From: Longimicrobiales bacterium
GTDB taxonomy: Bacteria > Gemmatimonadota > Gemmatimonadetes > Longimicrobiales > Gaopeijiaceae
Direction: 5' to 3'
DNA length: 64,000 bases
NCBI GenBank assembly: GCA_028278645.1
Contig: JANQDZ010000094.1
Location: 1 to 64,000 of the forward strand
Each line of letters starts with the position of its first letter. Within the stretch, counting starts at the first letter, position 1. This document shows positions 8,201 through 16,991 of the stretch, in pieces. The position numbers were made by a program, and so were the translations under genes. The notes beneath the pieces were generated by a model. The model saw only the letters and a program-made list of their open reading frames with translations, was not told the origin of the DNA and ran no database searches.

Positions 8201-10162
8201 CTAGCCATCGCCTGCGTAACCCTCCAAGACCACGGTCCAGGCCCATGAGCCTGGGATCTCCCGGAAAGGTATGCCCGCGAGGTCCACAAACACCGTGTCC
8301 CCGTCAACCCTCCAAGGCAGGTCTCGATCCAATCCCAGGAGGCGAACTTGTTGGTCAGCTTCCGGCGGTGGAATGGGGAGGGCGAGCTCCCCGTCGGGCC
8401 ATTCGAAGAAGATGGCGTATAGGTTACCCTCCCTCTGGGTGTAGGCCAGGTACCGGTCGGGCGAGGTGTACACGCCCGTGAGGCCGTCGCCCGCAGTCCT
8501 CCTGGCGGATGTGAACAGGGCCCCTCGAGGGATGACCTCCTTTTCCAGAGTCGGCGCCGACCAGAAAAGGCGAACCGAGGCATTCTGGATGTCTTCCCGG
8601 TACTCCACGCGAATGGGGTACTTTTGTTCGGACGACAGTCGAATGGTCCCCTCCAATCCCTCCGGTACTCCCGGGATGCCCGGAGCTGCCGCACCTTCAT
8701 CCCCCCACTGATCCACCACCAAGCGCTCGTTCACCCAAACCCGGATACCATCGTCGGCCTCGGCCTCGAAAAGGTGCCGCCCGGTAGTCTGCGGTTGGAG
8801 GAAACCCGTCCAAACCGCCGTGAAGTTGTCTTCCCTCACGGGTGCCCCGGGGGTGTTTCGGACCCAGTCGAAGTCGATGTTGGGATCGATGCGCTCGAGA
8901 GAGACCTCCCTGTCCTCACCGGTCTTGGTCCACGGCCGGGAGCCGTAGATGGCTTCCCAGTTGGTGTCGAGCCATTCCCCGAGCTGAACGAGGCGCTCCT
9001 GCTGAAGAAGAGGGATCTGGCCGTCGGCCTTTGGCCCCACGTTCAAGATCATTCCCCCACCTGAGGCCACCGCAGTAGCGAACCGTTTCACCAGCTCCCC
9101 CGGTGTCATGTAGGCGTCAAGATCCTCGTTCCGGTTGAGCGCGAAGGAGCGCCCAAGGCCCCGGACCTCCACCCAGGGTCGGTCCACCGATTCGATCCCC
9201 GCGCTGTACTCCGGGGTCAGGAACCCGATGTCGCTCCCGGCACCCCATCGGTCGTTCACGATGGCCTCCGGGCCCACCGTGTCGTAGTACCAGTCGATCA
9301 ACTCCCGGGCATGCCACTGCTCTGCGCTGTTGAGCCACTCGCCATCACTGAAAAGGACCGAGGGTTTGTAGGCCGAGATCAGCTCTTTGAACTGGGGGAT
9401 CATGTACTGCTCTACATAAGGACCGATGGTTTCGGGGGGATCGGTATACCACCGGTGCAGGGAGTTATTCCCCTCGGACAGGGAGTAATAAAGGCCCATC
9501 CGGAGGCCGGCTTTCCTCACCGAAAAGGTCAGCTCACCAACCAGGTTTCTCAGCGGTCCGACCTCCGCGCTGTTCCAGCTCGGGGAATAGGCACTGGGCC
9601 AAAGGGCGTACCCATCGTGGTGTTTGGAGACCAGTACCACGTATCGGGCGCCGGCGCGCCGGAATAGGTCTGCCCACTCGTCGGCATCGAAGAGCTCGGC
9701 CTTGAACAAGGGGGCGAAGTCACGATACTCGAAGTCCTCTCCGAAGTGCTCCTTCATGAACCCTGTGCGGAGAGAATCACCTTCTTGAAGTCCCCTGAGG
9801 AACCACTCGCCGTACTCTTCTTTCCCTGAGTAGGCCGGGACGGAGTAGACGCCCCAGTGGATGAAGATCCCGAGCTTCGCATCGCGGAACCACTCCGGGT
9901 ATGGCCTGTTCCTCAACTCCTCCCAGGTGGGGAATTCCTGTTCCGGAATTCCCGCAGCGGCGATGACCCCCGCAGCGGCGAGGACCCCCGCAGCGGCGAG
10001 GACCCCCGCAGCGCGAACCTCCTGCGCTGACACGGCTTTCTCAGATGTCTCCTGGGGAAAGGCTTCTCGAGGGCATCCGAGTTGAAGGGTCACGCAGAAG
10101 AGAACCGGCAGGACGGTTGGGATGGTGTTCCTCATGTGCCGGCAGCCGTGTCGAAGCACCAT
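8201..10162 (-). CDS. Alpha-L-fucosidase (GH29) with PA14 domain, lipoprotein
   Basis: 653 residues from the ATG at 10160-10162, which has GGGAG 8 bases upstream. The signal peptide carries the lipobox LQLGC near residue 29. A short Ala-Gly-Val repeat linker precedes the GH29 barrel: LGIFIHWGVYSVPAYSG, VVLVSKHHDGYALWPS and VLFSDGEWLN, where the Asp of SDGEW aligns with the GH29 nucleophile. Residues about 460-590 form a PA14-type beta-barrel (VWTGFLQPQTTGRHLFEAEA, then DDGIRVWVNERLVVDQW), followed by a C-terminal beta-sandwich. It would hydrolyse terminal alpha-L-fucose at the cell surface or in the periplasm. An ATG at 10135 is a less favoured alternative start without a clear ribosome site. 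Confidence 0.88.
   Translation of the reverse strand: MVLRHGCRHMRNTIPTVLPVLFCVTLQLGCPREAFPQETSEKAVSAQEVRAAGVLAAAGVLAAAGVIAAAGIPEQEFPTWEELRNRPYPEWFRDAKLGIFIHWGVYSVPAYSGKEEYGEWFLRGLQEGDSLRTGFMKEHFGEDFEYRDFAPLFKAELFDADEWADLFRRAGARYVVLVSKHHDGYALWPSAYSPSWNSAEVGPLRNLVGELTFSVRKAGLRMGLYYSLSEGNNSLHRWYTDPPETIGPYVEQYMIPQFKELISAYKPSVLFSDGEWLNSAEQWHARELIDWYYDTVGPEAIVNDRWGAGSDIGFLTPEYSAGIESVDRPWVEVRGLGRSFALNRNEDLDAYMTPGELVKRFATAVASGGGMILNVGPKADGQIPLLQQERLVQLGEWLDTNWEAIYGSRPWTKTGEDREVSLERIDPNIDFDWVRNTPGAPVREDNFTAVWTGFLQPQTTGRHLFEAEADDGIRVWVNERLVVDQWGDEGAAAPGIPGVPEGLEGTIRLSSEQKYPIRVEYREDIQNASVRLFWSAPTLEKEVIPRGALFTSARRTAGDGLTGVYTSPDRYLAYTQREGNLYAIFFEWPDGELALPIPPPEADQQVRLLGLDRDLPWRVDGDTVFVDLAGIPFREIPGSWAWTVVLEGYAGDG
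9951..10013. repeat. 18-bp tandem repeat, 3.5 copies
   Basis: CCCGCAGCGGCGAGGACC is repeated from 9951, 9969 and 9987 with a half copy at 10005; the first copy differs by one base. It lies in the fucosidase gene and encodes the AAGVLA-type linker just after the signal peptide. Length variation here would change only the linker length, as the unit is a multiple of three. Confidence 0.9.
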
Positions 10163-10688
10163 TCCGTTGTCTCCCTGGAAGGGTGTGAAAGTCGATTCTT
10201 CAGTGACCCCGGGGGAAACAATGCCACCGCCCGGTTCGACCGGCAATCGGTTGCCGGGTCCTCCGCATTCCATGGGCGGACAATGGCGGGACCAGGGACG
10301 TATGATGCGTGGGACCATACTACTTGCAGAGACCCTCCACCGGAACAGAACCGATGGCTTACCACCATCCCGTGGGGAATGGAGCGATTACCTAGGACTC
10401 ATCCTCTCCCACCACCCCAGGACCGGCGGCGAGGTGGAGCGACGTGCCTTGGCCCATGCGGGAATGGCTCAGGCCAGGATCGCGATGGAAAAAACTCCGA
10501 CCATGGAGCTGGCCACGATAGCCGAAGCGATCCTGACCTGGACCTCCACGGTTGGCGTCCAGGTGGCCTTTATGGGGAAACCGGTGATCTACTTCTCCCC
10601 GCCCTACGGAGCAGATCCTCATGGATTCCAGATATGTGATCAGTGCCGATTCTGTGATGGCGTCGCGCTTGGTTTCGGCAGATACCGG
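10163..10688. other. Gap between fucosidase and the tssM-linked lipoprotein gene
   Basis: A 526-bp stretch without an intact gene. The left end is the promoter and leader side of the fucosidase gene. The middle and right part (about 10416-10650) hold the glycosyltransferase-like remnant listed separately. I see no RNA gene or mobile element. Confidence 0.6.
10416..10650 (+). pseudogene. Remnant of a glycosyltransferase / surface carbohydrate synthesis protein
   Basis: In one rightward frame the codons read MELATIAEAILTWTSTVGVQ and then AFMGKPVIYFSPPYG (about 10500-10612). This closely follows the TWxSTVGxEA...GKPVIxxGPxxY signature near the C-terminus of capsule and LPS-type glycosyltransferases and surface carbohydrate biosynthesis proteins, where the S/T-x-G segment binds the nucleotide sugar. 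Upstream codons in the same frame do not look like the rest of such an enzyme, and downstream the frame runs into the antisense of the next gene, so I read it as the leftover of a broken gene. The frame has no stop in this stretch. The call rests on motif memory alone. Confidence 0.45.
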
Positions 10689-11237
10689 TTAGAGTTCCGC
10701 CGCCTCCTTCTCCCCGGCTTCCCGTTCCTCCCACCGGATCGGAGCGTCCGATCGGTCCACCTTTATGATCTCGATGGGATAAGATACTCCCGGGAACGGA
10801 TCGCTCTCCAGGACCGTTCGGACCACGAAGTAGATGACCTCGATCTCCCTGTCAGGATTCCGAGGGTCGGCTTCTCTTCGAAAGCCGACGCTGTCCACTT
10901 GAATCTGGTCTCCCGGGTTGCTTCTCCCGGCGCCAACGACCACGACCATATGGGCTGCGAAGTCGATCCCGGGCACCGGAGGGGGGTCGTCCAAGGCTGA
11001 CGTGGCCTGGGCCCACATCTGGGCGAATGAGGTTTGATCCGTCAAGACCTCACGAATGGTATCAGGAAGTGGTGCAGCGTCGTCTCTGTAGAGGCGGCTA
11101 GCCGCCTCTACGGGCCAGGCCCGGGCCGGAGGAGGGGGCGCAACCCGGATGCTCGGCCCGCCGCAGGCCGTAGCCAAGACGATGAATACGAGGGATGCCA
11201 GCGCGGCTGTGGAGAGCGAATTCCCGATCGTTTTCAC
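10689..11237 (-). CDS. Lipoprotein with PrcB-like C-terminal domain, tssM-linked
   Basis: 182 residues from a GTG at 11235-11237 preceded by GGGGGACGAAA; a longer ORF from 11300 overlaps tssM and lacks a good signal. The signal peptide ends in the lipobox LATAC. After a Pro-rich linker and a VEAASRL segment encoded by a perfect palindrome, residues about 75-175 (SFAQMWAQA, GIDFAAHMVVVVGAGRSNPG, IQVDSVGF) resemble the PrcB C-terminal domain found in small bacterial lipoproteins. The gene begins 38 bases after tssM and is the last gene of tssK1-tssL-tssM, the place where an outer-membrane lipoprotein TssJ would be expected. It does not look like TssJ, so a T6SS role is inference from position. 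Confidence 0.6.
   Translation of the reverse strand: MKTIGNSLSTAALASLVFIVLATACGGPSIRVAPPPPARAWPVEAASRLYRDDAAPLPDTIREVLTDQTSFAQMWAQATSALDDPPPVPGIDFAAHMVVVVGAGRSNPGDQIQVDSVGFRREADPRNPDREIEVIYFVVRTVLESDPFPGVSYPIEIIKVDRSDAPIRWEEREAGEKEAAEL
11088..11111. repeat. 24-bp perfect palindrome inside a coding region
   Basis: The left arm GTAGAGGCGGCT is followed directly by its exact reverse complement, with no loop; the flanking bases no longer pair. It lies in the lipoprotein gene and encodes EAASRL in frame on the coding strand and the same letters on the other strand. Such perfectly self-complementary in-frame elements resemble inserted palindromic repeat elements. Only one copy was noticed in the window. 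Confidence 0.85.
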
Positions 11238-11275
11238 TTTCGTCCCCCGGTCAAGATGAGATCGTACGAACAGAG

Positions 11276-14200
11276 TTACCGCACAAAGCTCCTGGGGCAA
11301 GTGAATCCGTCGAAAGATCCCCGTCTCAGGAGTGGATCTATTCCTCCCAAGTCCAGGTCGGCTTGGACTCTGGCCTGCGAGTCGTCCAGTGTCCAGGACA
11401 GTCTCCAGGTGTTGCCTGAAGCTTGCCAGCTAGCCTGGTGGAAGAACTTGAAGATGGCCCAGGTGCCCCGGTGAACCAGCGTTTCGGTTTGGCCTTCCAC
11501 CTGCACCCGGAGCGTCACCTCTTCGGCATTGGTGGCCTCCCAGGTGAAGTTCCCCCAGCGGGTGTCGTTTCTTCCGAAGCTCTCCTCGTCACCGTCCACG
11601 TTTAAGGTGATGGCCGGTACCTGATCCGTAGGCTGTCCCCGGAGCCGGAACCGGAGGCGGGGATCGGGGCCGCCATGTCCGTAGAATGCGTTGGAGACCA
11701 CTCTGGCTCTATCGAGGAAGCGCTGGAATTCTGACGAGGGTGTGAGGCCGGCGTCCCTCACCTCAGCCTGGAAGGCCCAAAGGGCCCCGTTTTCAGGGTG
11801 TAGGAGGTCGTGGACTTCTGCCAAATCGGCGTCCCTGCCCTGGGTTTGGAACGGGAACCGTTGGAGGACGCTTCCCACGGTGTTGCAGAATTGTTGTCCC
11901 CTTCCGGCCATGGCTGCCGCGTCACTCCGGCCGATGGCCGTACGAGCGTACCGAATGGGGGCCCGGAGGAGGGTCTCCACTGAAGTCCCCACCGCCAATG
12001 CCGTCTCCGGGGAAGTGTTGAAGCTGAGTCGAAGGGCGTCGATCTCCCCCGATGCGGCTTGAGCCGCATTTGACGCTCCGTCCTGGGCTCCGCTCGATCC
12101 CGGATCTTCCGCCAGCTGCCCCATGGCTCCCGCCAACCGCCCCAACTCGGCGAGGTAGGTCTGGCTGGCGTCTCCGAAAAGACGGTCGGTCACCTCCGGA
12201 GGTGAGACGACGTGCAGGGGTTGGAACGACGGCCCCACCACCACCGAATCCACCGTTGTGTTGGTGCTGACAATGTCGAACAGCTGGAATAGAGGGGATC
12301 GGGGCCCCGCCAACTCAGAGAGGTTCCCCTCGGCCCGATTTAGTCCTGGGTTCGCAATGCTCGCGGTGGCAAGGAAGCTCACCCAGGTCCCGATGTATTC
12401 CTCCTGGTATCGGGCCCGCAGGGAGGTGGCCATCTGGGTCGGGTCGATCCCCGAGAAATAGTCGGGGCCGACGACATACGATTCCCGCTGGAAGAAGTCC
12501 GTGGCGCTTTCCAGGCCCTGAAGTACAAAACGCCATCCTTCTGAGGTGAACGCACCGGGCACTTCGGCTTGGTTCACCACGTATCGGGCCGAACCTGGGA
12601 AGTCTCGGTTGAACTGCACCGGAGGGAACTGACTGTTCGCCTGGGAGAGCATCGCGGCGTAGAAAGATTGCTCGTTGGCGTTGGCCCGGAGGAAAACCCG
12701 GGCCCTCTCCACCGTCAGGTTGTCGGCGGCATCCCCGTAAGGGTTTTGGTGAGGAAGCTCGGACGCATAAAGGTCGAACTGTGCTCGGACCAGTGCCTGA
12801 CGTTCATCGTCCAGCTCACCACCTCCCAGCCACTCCTCCATTAGCACTGGCCCCAGGAAGGATGAGGAGCTGGAGTCGGGAAAGGAGGTGGTGATCAGGT
12901 AGGCCTTCAGGGCCCTATACTTGGCTTCGTACTCGGCCTGGGTCGATTCCTCCGAAAGATCGCCAAGGGTGTTCATGAGGTTGGCCCTGGTGGTCTCGAA
13001 AAGAAGCGATCGGAAACGGTCGAAATAGAGACGCCTGGCATGGGGAAAGATGCCGGAGCCGGAGAAGAGACCCCACCTTAGCCTGATGGGTCGGTCTTCT
13101 CTCTGGTAAAGGGCCAGCTTCGCCACCTGATCCCGCAGGACCTCCAGGCGGTCCAGGTCCTCAAGGGAGGCTGCGCCGAGACCGACGGAGCGGACGTCCT
13201 CCACGGCAAGCATCGCCTCCTGGGTTTCCGCCTGAAGGCGGCGGTTCCCGAAGAAGGAGATGGTAAGGAAGAGGCCCACCAAGGCCACCAGGCTCACTGC
13301 TGTTCCCAGAAGTGCTCGTTTTCTAAGGGCTAAACGCGGCCCTCCCAGCGAAGCCGCCACCGCTGCAGAGTCCCGAAGCAGGATCTCAGGAATGAGTCTG
13401 CCGAGGAAGGTCCACTGGGCGACTCTTCCACCGCCCGGCGCCGTCGGTGGCGGTGCCTGGGCCAGGCTGGAGGGATCGAACACCATGGTAGCACCCTTGG
13501 GGGCTTGGGGAACCGGCGGAGCCACCGCCGGTTCCTGCCTTGCGTCCACGGACTGGGGCCGGATGCCGGTGAAGTAGAAACCCCTCAAAAAGGGACTGAT
13601 CCTGAGCTGACTCGGCCGAGTCAGCTCGATGAGGAACTCCCGTGCGGTATCTGCGATTTTCCCGAACTCCCGTGGGAACTCGTAAACCGACGGCCTTTCC
13701 TCCGTGTCCCCCGAGCGGGCCATAATGTCGGCCCGCCTCCGGGCCAAACCCCTGAAAACGCTCTGGAAGGATTCCTTCAGGCGGTTGGACTGCCATCGGG
13801 TGTAGAGGCCTGGATCCTGGTCTTCGGAGAGGGGCAGGGTCGCGCCCAGGGGTTCGGTGCTCTCACCCTCGTTGAGGTTCCGAACGAACTCGGTGAAAAA
13901 CCGGATCTCGTCCGCTTTTGTGAAGAGCACGTAAACGGGGAGCCTCGTGTCCAACACGGCTGCCGCTTCGTTCAGGCGGTCCCTCAGCTCCTTCGCGAGA
14001 CTCGTCAGAGCCTGCCGATCCTTCCCGACCAGCAACTCGCTTCCCACACATACGACGGCGACCCTCGATGGTTGGTCCTTGAGTACCCCGGACAGCCCTT
14101 TGGCCCGCACCTCCTGCAGGATCCGGAGCCAAGTTTCCGATGTTTCGGTCGGCTCTTCACCGGCCTCGAGGAAGACCGTTCCGCGCCCGAGCCACAGATT

Positions 14201-14626
14201 GAGGTTCGGTGTCGGAGGCGGGGGCTCTCCCACATCTCCGTCGCCGGCCAGAAACTCCGACTCGAGCCCCTGGTGTTGGATTACGCTGGTCTTCGCGCTT
14301 CGACTTGGACCGAGGAAGAGGACCACCGGCAACGAGCGTAGGCCTTTCTTCCCTGCAACCCCAGACTCCTGAAGCTTCCGGTTGGCCGTTTTCAGGAACG
14401 CGGCAATCTCAGTGTGATCCGGGGCCGTAGCCCGCGTTTTCCCTTTCTTGGGAAGGAGTCGGTAGAAGAGGAAGACCGCGAGGGAGCCCATGAGCCAGAG
14501 GGCGACCCGGAGGACCCATAGCTTCCACCCGACGAGCCCGAGGATGGAACCCGCGTACCACCCGAGGGTGCCCACGAATGCCAAGGAGGGAACTCCGAAC
14601 ATCAGGGCTCTTGGGCTGATTCTCAT
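11276..14626 (-). CDS. tssM: T6SS membrane complex protein TssM (IcmF family)
   Basis: 1116 residues, typical for TssM. Two N-terminal hydrophobic segments (about residues 10-33 and 38-57) are followed by a cytoplasmic NTPase-like domain, a third TM near residues 440-460 (LVALVGLFLTISFFG), and a large periplasmic part of about 650 residues that would contact the outer-membrane partner. The P-loop position reads GPSRSAKTS at residues 106-114: the second Gly of GxxxxGKT is Ala, so nucleotide binding may be weak or lost. A TKAD motif (PVYVLFTKADEIRFF) corresponds to the specificity motif. It lies between tssL and a lipoprotein gene in one leftward operon. TssM spans the inner membrane and forms the trans-envelope channel with TssL. 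Confidence 0.93.
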   Translation of the reverse strand: MRISPRALMFGVPSLAFVGTLGWYAGSILGLVGWKLWVLRVALWLMGSLAVFLFYRLLPKKGKTRATAPDHTEIAAFLKTANRKLQESGVAGKKGLRSLPVVLFLGPSRSAKTSVIQHQGLESEFLAGDGDVGEPPPPTPNLNLWLGRGTVFLEAGEEPTETSETWLRILQEVRAKGLSGVLKDQPSRVAVVCVGSELLVGKDRQALTSLAKELRDRLNEAAAVLDTRLPVYVLFTKADEIRFFTEFVRNLNEGESTEPLGATLPLSEDQDPGLYTRWQSNRLKESFQSVFRGLARRRADIMARSGDTEERPSVYEFPREFGKIADTAREFLIELTRPSQLRISPFLRGFYFTGIRPQSVDARQEPAVAPPVPQAPKGATMVFDPSSLAQAPPPTAPGGGRVAQWTFLGRLIPEILLRDSAAVAASLGGPRLALRKRALLGTAVSLVALVGLFLTISFFGNRRLQAETQEAMLAVEDVRSVGLGAASLEDLDRLEVLRDQVAKLALYQREDRPIRLRWGLFSGSGIFPHARRLYFDRFRSLLFETTRANLMNTLGDLSEESTQAEYEAKYRALKAYLITTSFPDSSSSSFLGPVLMEEWLGGGELDDERQALVRAQFDLYASELPHQNPYGDAADNLTVERARVFLRANANEQSFYAAMLSQANSQFPPVQFNRDFPGSARYVVNQAEVPGAFTSEGWRFVLQGLESATDFFQRESYVVGPDYFSGIDPTQMATSLRARYQEEYIGTWVSFLATASIANPGLNRAEGNLSELAGPRSPLFQLFDIVSTNTTVDSVVVGPSFQPLHVVSPPEVTDRLFGDASQTYLAELGRLAGAMGQLAEDPGSSGAQDGASNAAQAASGEIDALRLSFNTSPETALAVGTSVETLLRAPIRYARTAIGRSDAAAMAGRGQQFCNTVGSVLQRFPFQTQGRDADLAEVHDLLHPENGALWAFQAEVRDAGLTPSSEFQRFLDRARVVSNAFYGHGGPDPRLRFRLRGQPTDQVPAITLNVDGDEESFGRNDTRWGNFTWEATNAEEVTLRVQVEGQTETLVHRGTWAIFKFFHQASWQASGNTWRLSWTLDDSQARVQADLDLGGIDPLLRRGSFDGFTCPRSFVR

Positions 14627-14644
14627 TCCCTTGGACCTTTACGT

Positions 14645-15388
14645 TTAGCGGATCATCTGTTCGATCAGATCCCGGACGCCGGCCTGGCCAGGCAGCAGGA
14701 GTAGCCGGAATCCAATGAAGAGGACCACCAGGAGCACCAGACCCGCCACAGCCGCCTTTGAGAGGCGCGGAACCCAGGGGTCCTTCCGCTCTGGGACAGG
14801 CTCGTTTACCGGGAGATCGGCCTGGGGGGTGAAAGGTCCCGGCTCTCCCCGGATTCTGGTGAGCTTCTGCTGAGTCGCGGTGATCAAGCCCTGGATCTCT
14901 GCTCCGTCCGAAGCCGCATATCGCCCCTTAAATCCGAGGAGGAGACAGAGGAGGAAAAGCTCGAGGACATCACCGAGGTCTCTGGAGTCGGGCCGGGCCA
15001 ATAGATCCCTTAGTTGGAGATAGAAATTCTCACCGGCCACATTCTCCCCGAACAGCTCTTGTTGCAGCGGGAATCCGATCCAGGGTTCCCTGAGAGGGCC
15101 AGGAGAGTTGAGGACGGATTCATCCAGAAGGGCAACCACGGCGTATGTGGCCAGTTTGGCGAAATCCGCTGGATAACCGGTCTGGCGGGCGGTGGAGTCC
15201 GCCTGTCCCAAAAGCTGATGAAGGTGCCGGCGGAATCCGTCAGCTTCGGTGACCGGAAAGCGATTCTGCCGGATCCGGGCCGCCACCGTGAGAGGTTCCT
15301 GGAAGGCCAGGCTCAGGGCCCCATGGAAATCCGGCAGCGGAGATCCGGGAGGCCCAGGATCGGGGTTTGGAGACGGTTCAGTATTCAT
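14645..15388 (-). CDS. tssL: T6SS inner-membrane protein TssL (DotU family)
   Basis: 247 residues. The cytoplasmic DotU domain contains FAKLATYAVVALLDESVLNS, WIGFPLQQELFGENVAGENF and LELFLLCLLLGFKGRYA, all family hallmarks. A single C-terminal TM (AAVAGLVLLVVLFIGFRLLL, about residues 211-230) anchors it with a short periplasmic tail; there is no OmpA-like peptidoglycan-binding extension. It lies 18 bases upstream of tssM and 16 bases downstream of tssK1. TssL recruits the baseplate to the TssM channel via TssK. Confidence 0.95.
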   Translation of the reverse strand: MNTEPSPNPDPGPPGSPLPDFHGALSLAFQEPLTVAARIRQNRFPVTEADGFRRHLHQLLGQADSTARQTGYPADFAKLATYAVVALLDESVLNSPGPLREPWIGFPLQQELFGENVAGENFYLQLRDLLARPDSRDLGDVLELFLLCLLLGFKGRYAASDGAEIQGLITATQQKLTRIRGEPGPFTPQADLPVNEPVPERKDPWVPRLSKAAVAGLVLLVVLFIGFRLLLLPGQAGVRDLIEQMIR

Positions 15389-15404
15389 GTTTGTTTTGTG
15401 TCGT

Positions 15405-16772
15405 TCAGTCCTGGACCACGATCAACTCCATCTCCGCGTCCGCGAGTACGTCGGGGATGTAGACGCCGATAGAAGACCGGGCTTCGATCAGCTGCCAGCA
15501 GGGTCCGGTCTGGGAAGCACGAAAGTACTGACTTCCCAACCGCCGAGGGATTGAGGATGGCGGCTGGGCCACATGTTCCAGGGGCAGGCCCGGGTTGGCG
15601 TCATCCACCAGGCGTTGGATATCCTCGGCCGAGCAGACCTTCACCAAGCCGGGAACGTTCTTCAAGACCTCGGAATCGCCACTCCCGGAGGATACCCTCA
15701 GTACCCATTCCGACTTGCGAAAGACCCGGCTGTCGTCCAGGTGGCCCGAGAGGACGTTGGGAGCCGTTTGCGCCAAGGGTACCAGTATGAACCCTTCGGG
15801 CACCATGACCTGGAGAAGCTGGCGGATTCGCCGGTCGAGAGCGGCGAAACAGTCCGTCAGGTTGTCATGGTCATAGGCGGGGAGATCCCCGGGGTCCGAC
15901 TCCATCGAGAAAGTGGAAAGTGCTCCGGCCAGTCTGGAAATCTCCCGGAACATGTTTTCTGGATGGCAACGGGCGAGGGTTTCGAGGTGGCTCAATCCCG
16001 CAAGCCCGGAATGGATGGAATGGGACATCCAGTAGCTCAGGACCTCCTCTGAAGAGAGGTCGGCCAGATCGTGGCCAACCGTCTTTCGTCGTTGGGCCAT
16101 CACCTCCGCTTTCGCCTTGAGCATCTCCACCAGTCCAGCGGCGATGGCAGGAAGGCGCTTGGAGGCCCCTATGTGGAGAGACGGAGGGATGAACGCATGG
16201 ACATACTCGAAGTGCCCGCTGGGACCGCGCTGGACCTGGGCCAGCGGGAGAGTGACCAATTCCTCGTTGAGGTCTGCGGCGAAGGAGATCTTGAAGTTCT
16301 TCGAAGCGATGAAAAGGTCCCGCTTGTCCAACCCGGTATTTTCGTCCTGGACCGTGACCTCCTCGGCCCGATACCTCGGCACAGAAGCCGGATTCCCGTC
16401 CGGGCCGTCCTCCAGCTCACAGTTGGATCGGCCGGGTTTCAGGGACGGGATGGTCAGGTAAACGGAAGCCGGCTCTCCTGAAGAATCCCCACCCACCCTC
16501 GCGTCGAGAGGGGTGGGAAGTGGGTCGCCCTGCGGGAAATCGAAAGCCAAACCATCCGGCATGACCCCCCGGGCCTCAAGGAGAGCGATGGTTCCTTCCC
16601 GGATGGCCTCCTCGTCCAGGTTGAGTTGGATGAAGCCGTAAGGTTTGAAAAAGAGCCTAGAGAGGGCAAACGCTGCCGAGGCCTCGAAATAACGGGACTG
16701 GGCTTGGAAGTGGTGTTGGGCGAGATGCATGCCCTCGCTCCATACCACCTTGGAGTAAGGTCTCAATCCCAT
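15405..16772 (-). CDS. tssK: T6SS baseplate-to-membrane adaptor TssK, copy 1
   Basis: 455 residues. The start KVVWSEGMHLAQHHFQAQSRYFE, the YGFIQLNLDEEAI strand, the VMPDGLAFDFP loop and the C-terminal FRASQTGPCWQLIEARSSIG with VYIPDVLADAEMELIVVQD are characteristic of TssK, the trimeric adaptor that links the TssEFG baseplate wedges to TssL/TssM. First gene of the tssK-tssL-tssM-lipoprotein operon; its promoter must lie in the 219 bp shared with the divergent proline-rich gene. It differs strongly from the second TssK at 18464-19822, so this is not a recent duplication. Confidence 0.93.
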   Translation of the reverse strand: MGLRPYSKVVWSEGMHLAQHHFQAQSRYFEASAAFALSRLFFKPYGFIQLNLDEEAIREGTIALLEARGVMPDGLAFDFPQGDPLPTPLDARVGGDSSGEPASVYLTIPSLKPGRSNCELEDGPDGNPASVPRYRAEEVTVQDENTGLDKRDLFIASKNFKISFAADLNEELVTLPLAQVQRGPSGHFEYVHAFIPPSLHIGASKRLPAIAAGLVEMLKAKAEVMAQRRKTVGHDLADLSSEEVLSYWMSHSIHSGLAGLSHLETLARCHPENMFREISRLAGALSTFSMESDPGDLPAYDHDNLTDCFAALDRRIRQLLQVMVPEGFILVPLAQTAPNVLSGHLDDSRVFRKSEWVLRVSSGSGDSEVLKNVPGLVKVCSAEDIQRLVDDANPGLPLEHVAQPPSSIPRRLGSQYFRASQTGPCWQLIEARSSIGVYIPDVLADAEMELIVVQD

Positions 16773-16879
16773 TTCGGCCTGTCTGCAAGAGTAGCGGGGG
16801 ATGCTAAGCGGTCGGTGCTTCCGGAGGCCGCATCCCCTGAATCTTTCTGAGTTGGGCTCGGCCAGGCAAGCCCCACGGA

Positions 16880-16908
16880 TTGCTCTCGAGAAATTGCCCG
16901 TCTACTAT
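16880..16908 (+). promoter_or_regulatory. Candidate sigma-70-type promoter for the proline-rich gene
   Basis: TTGCTC at 16880-16885, a 17-base spacer and TACTAT at 16903-16908, about 85 bases upstream of the ATG at 16992. This is a match by eye to a bacterial -35/-10 pair, in the gap between the divergent tssK1 and proline-rich genes. Confidence 0.35.
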
Positions 16909-16991
16909 TCAACTCCCCACCTGCTGGGACGAATGTCGAGCCCGGCGGGCGGTTTTCCAAACCCCGCGGCAGCCCACAGGTGCTTTCCACC

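Noticed and set aside
9951..10013. 18-bp tandem repeat as a recombination or origin site
   Set aside because: It is wholly inside the fucosidase gene in frame and is explained by an Ala/Gly/Val linker.
10689..11237. Calling the tssM-linked lipoprotein TssJ
   Set aside because: It lacks a TssJ-like beta-sandwich pattern and resembles PrcB C-terminal domains, so only its position supports a T6SS role.
11423..14430. Rightward ORFs opposite tssM (for example 13505-14341)
   Set aside because: Shadows of the tssM coding frame without ribosome sites or recognisable domains.
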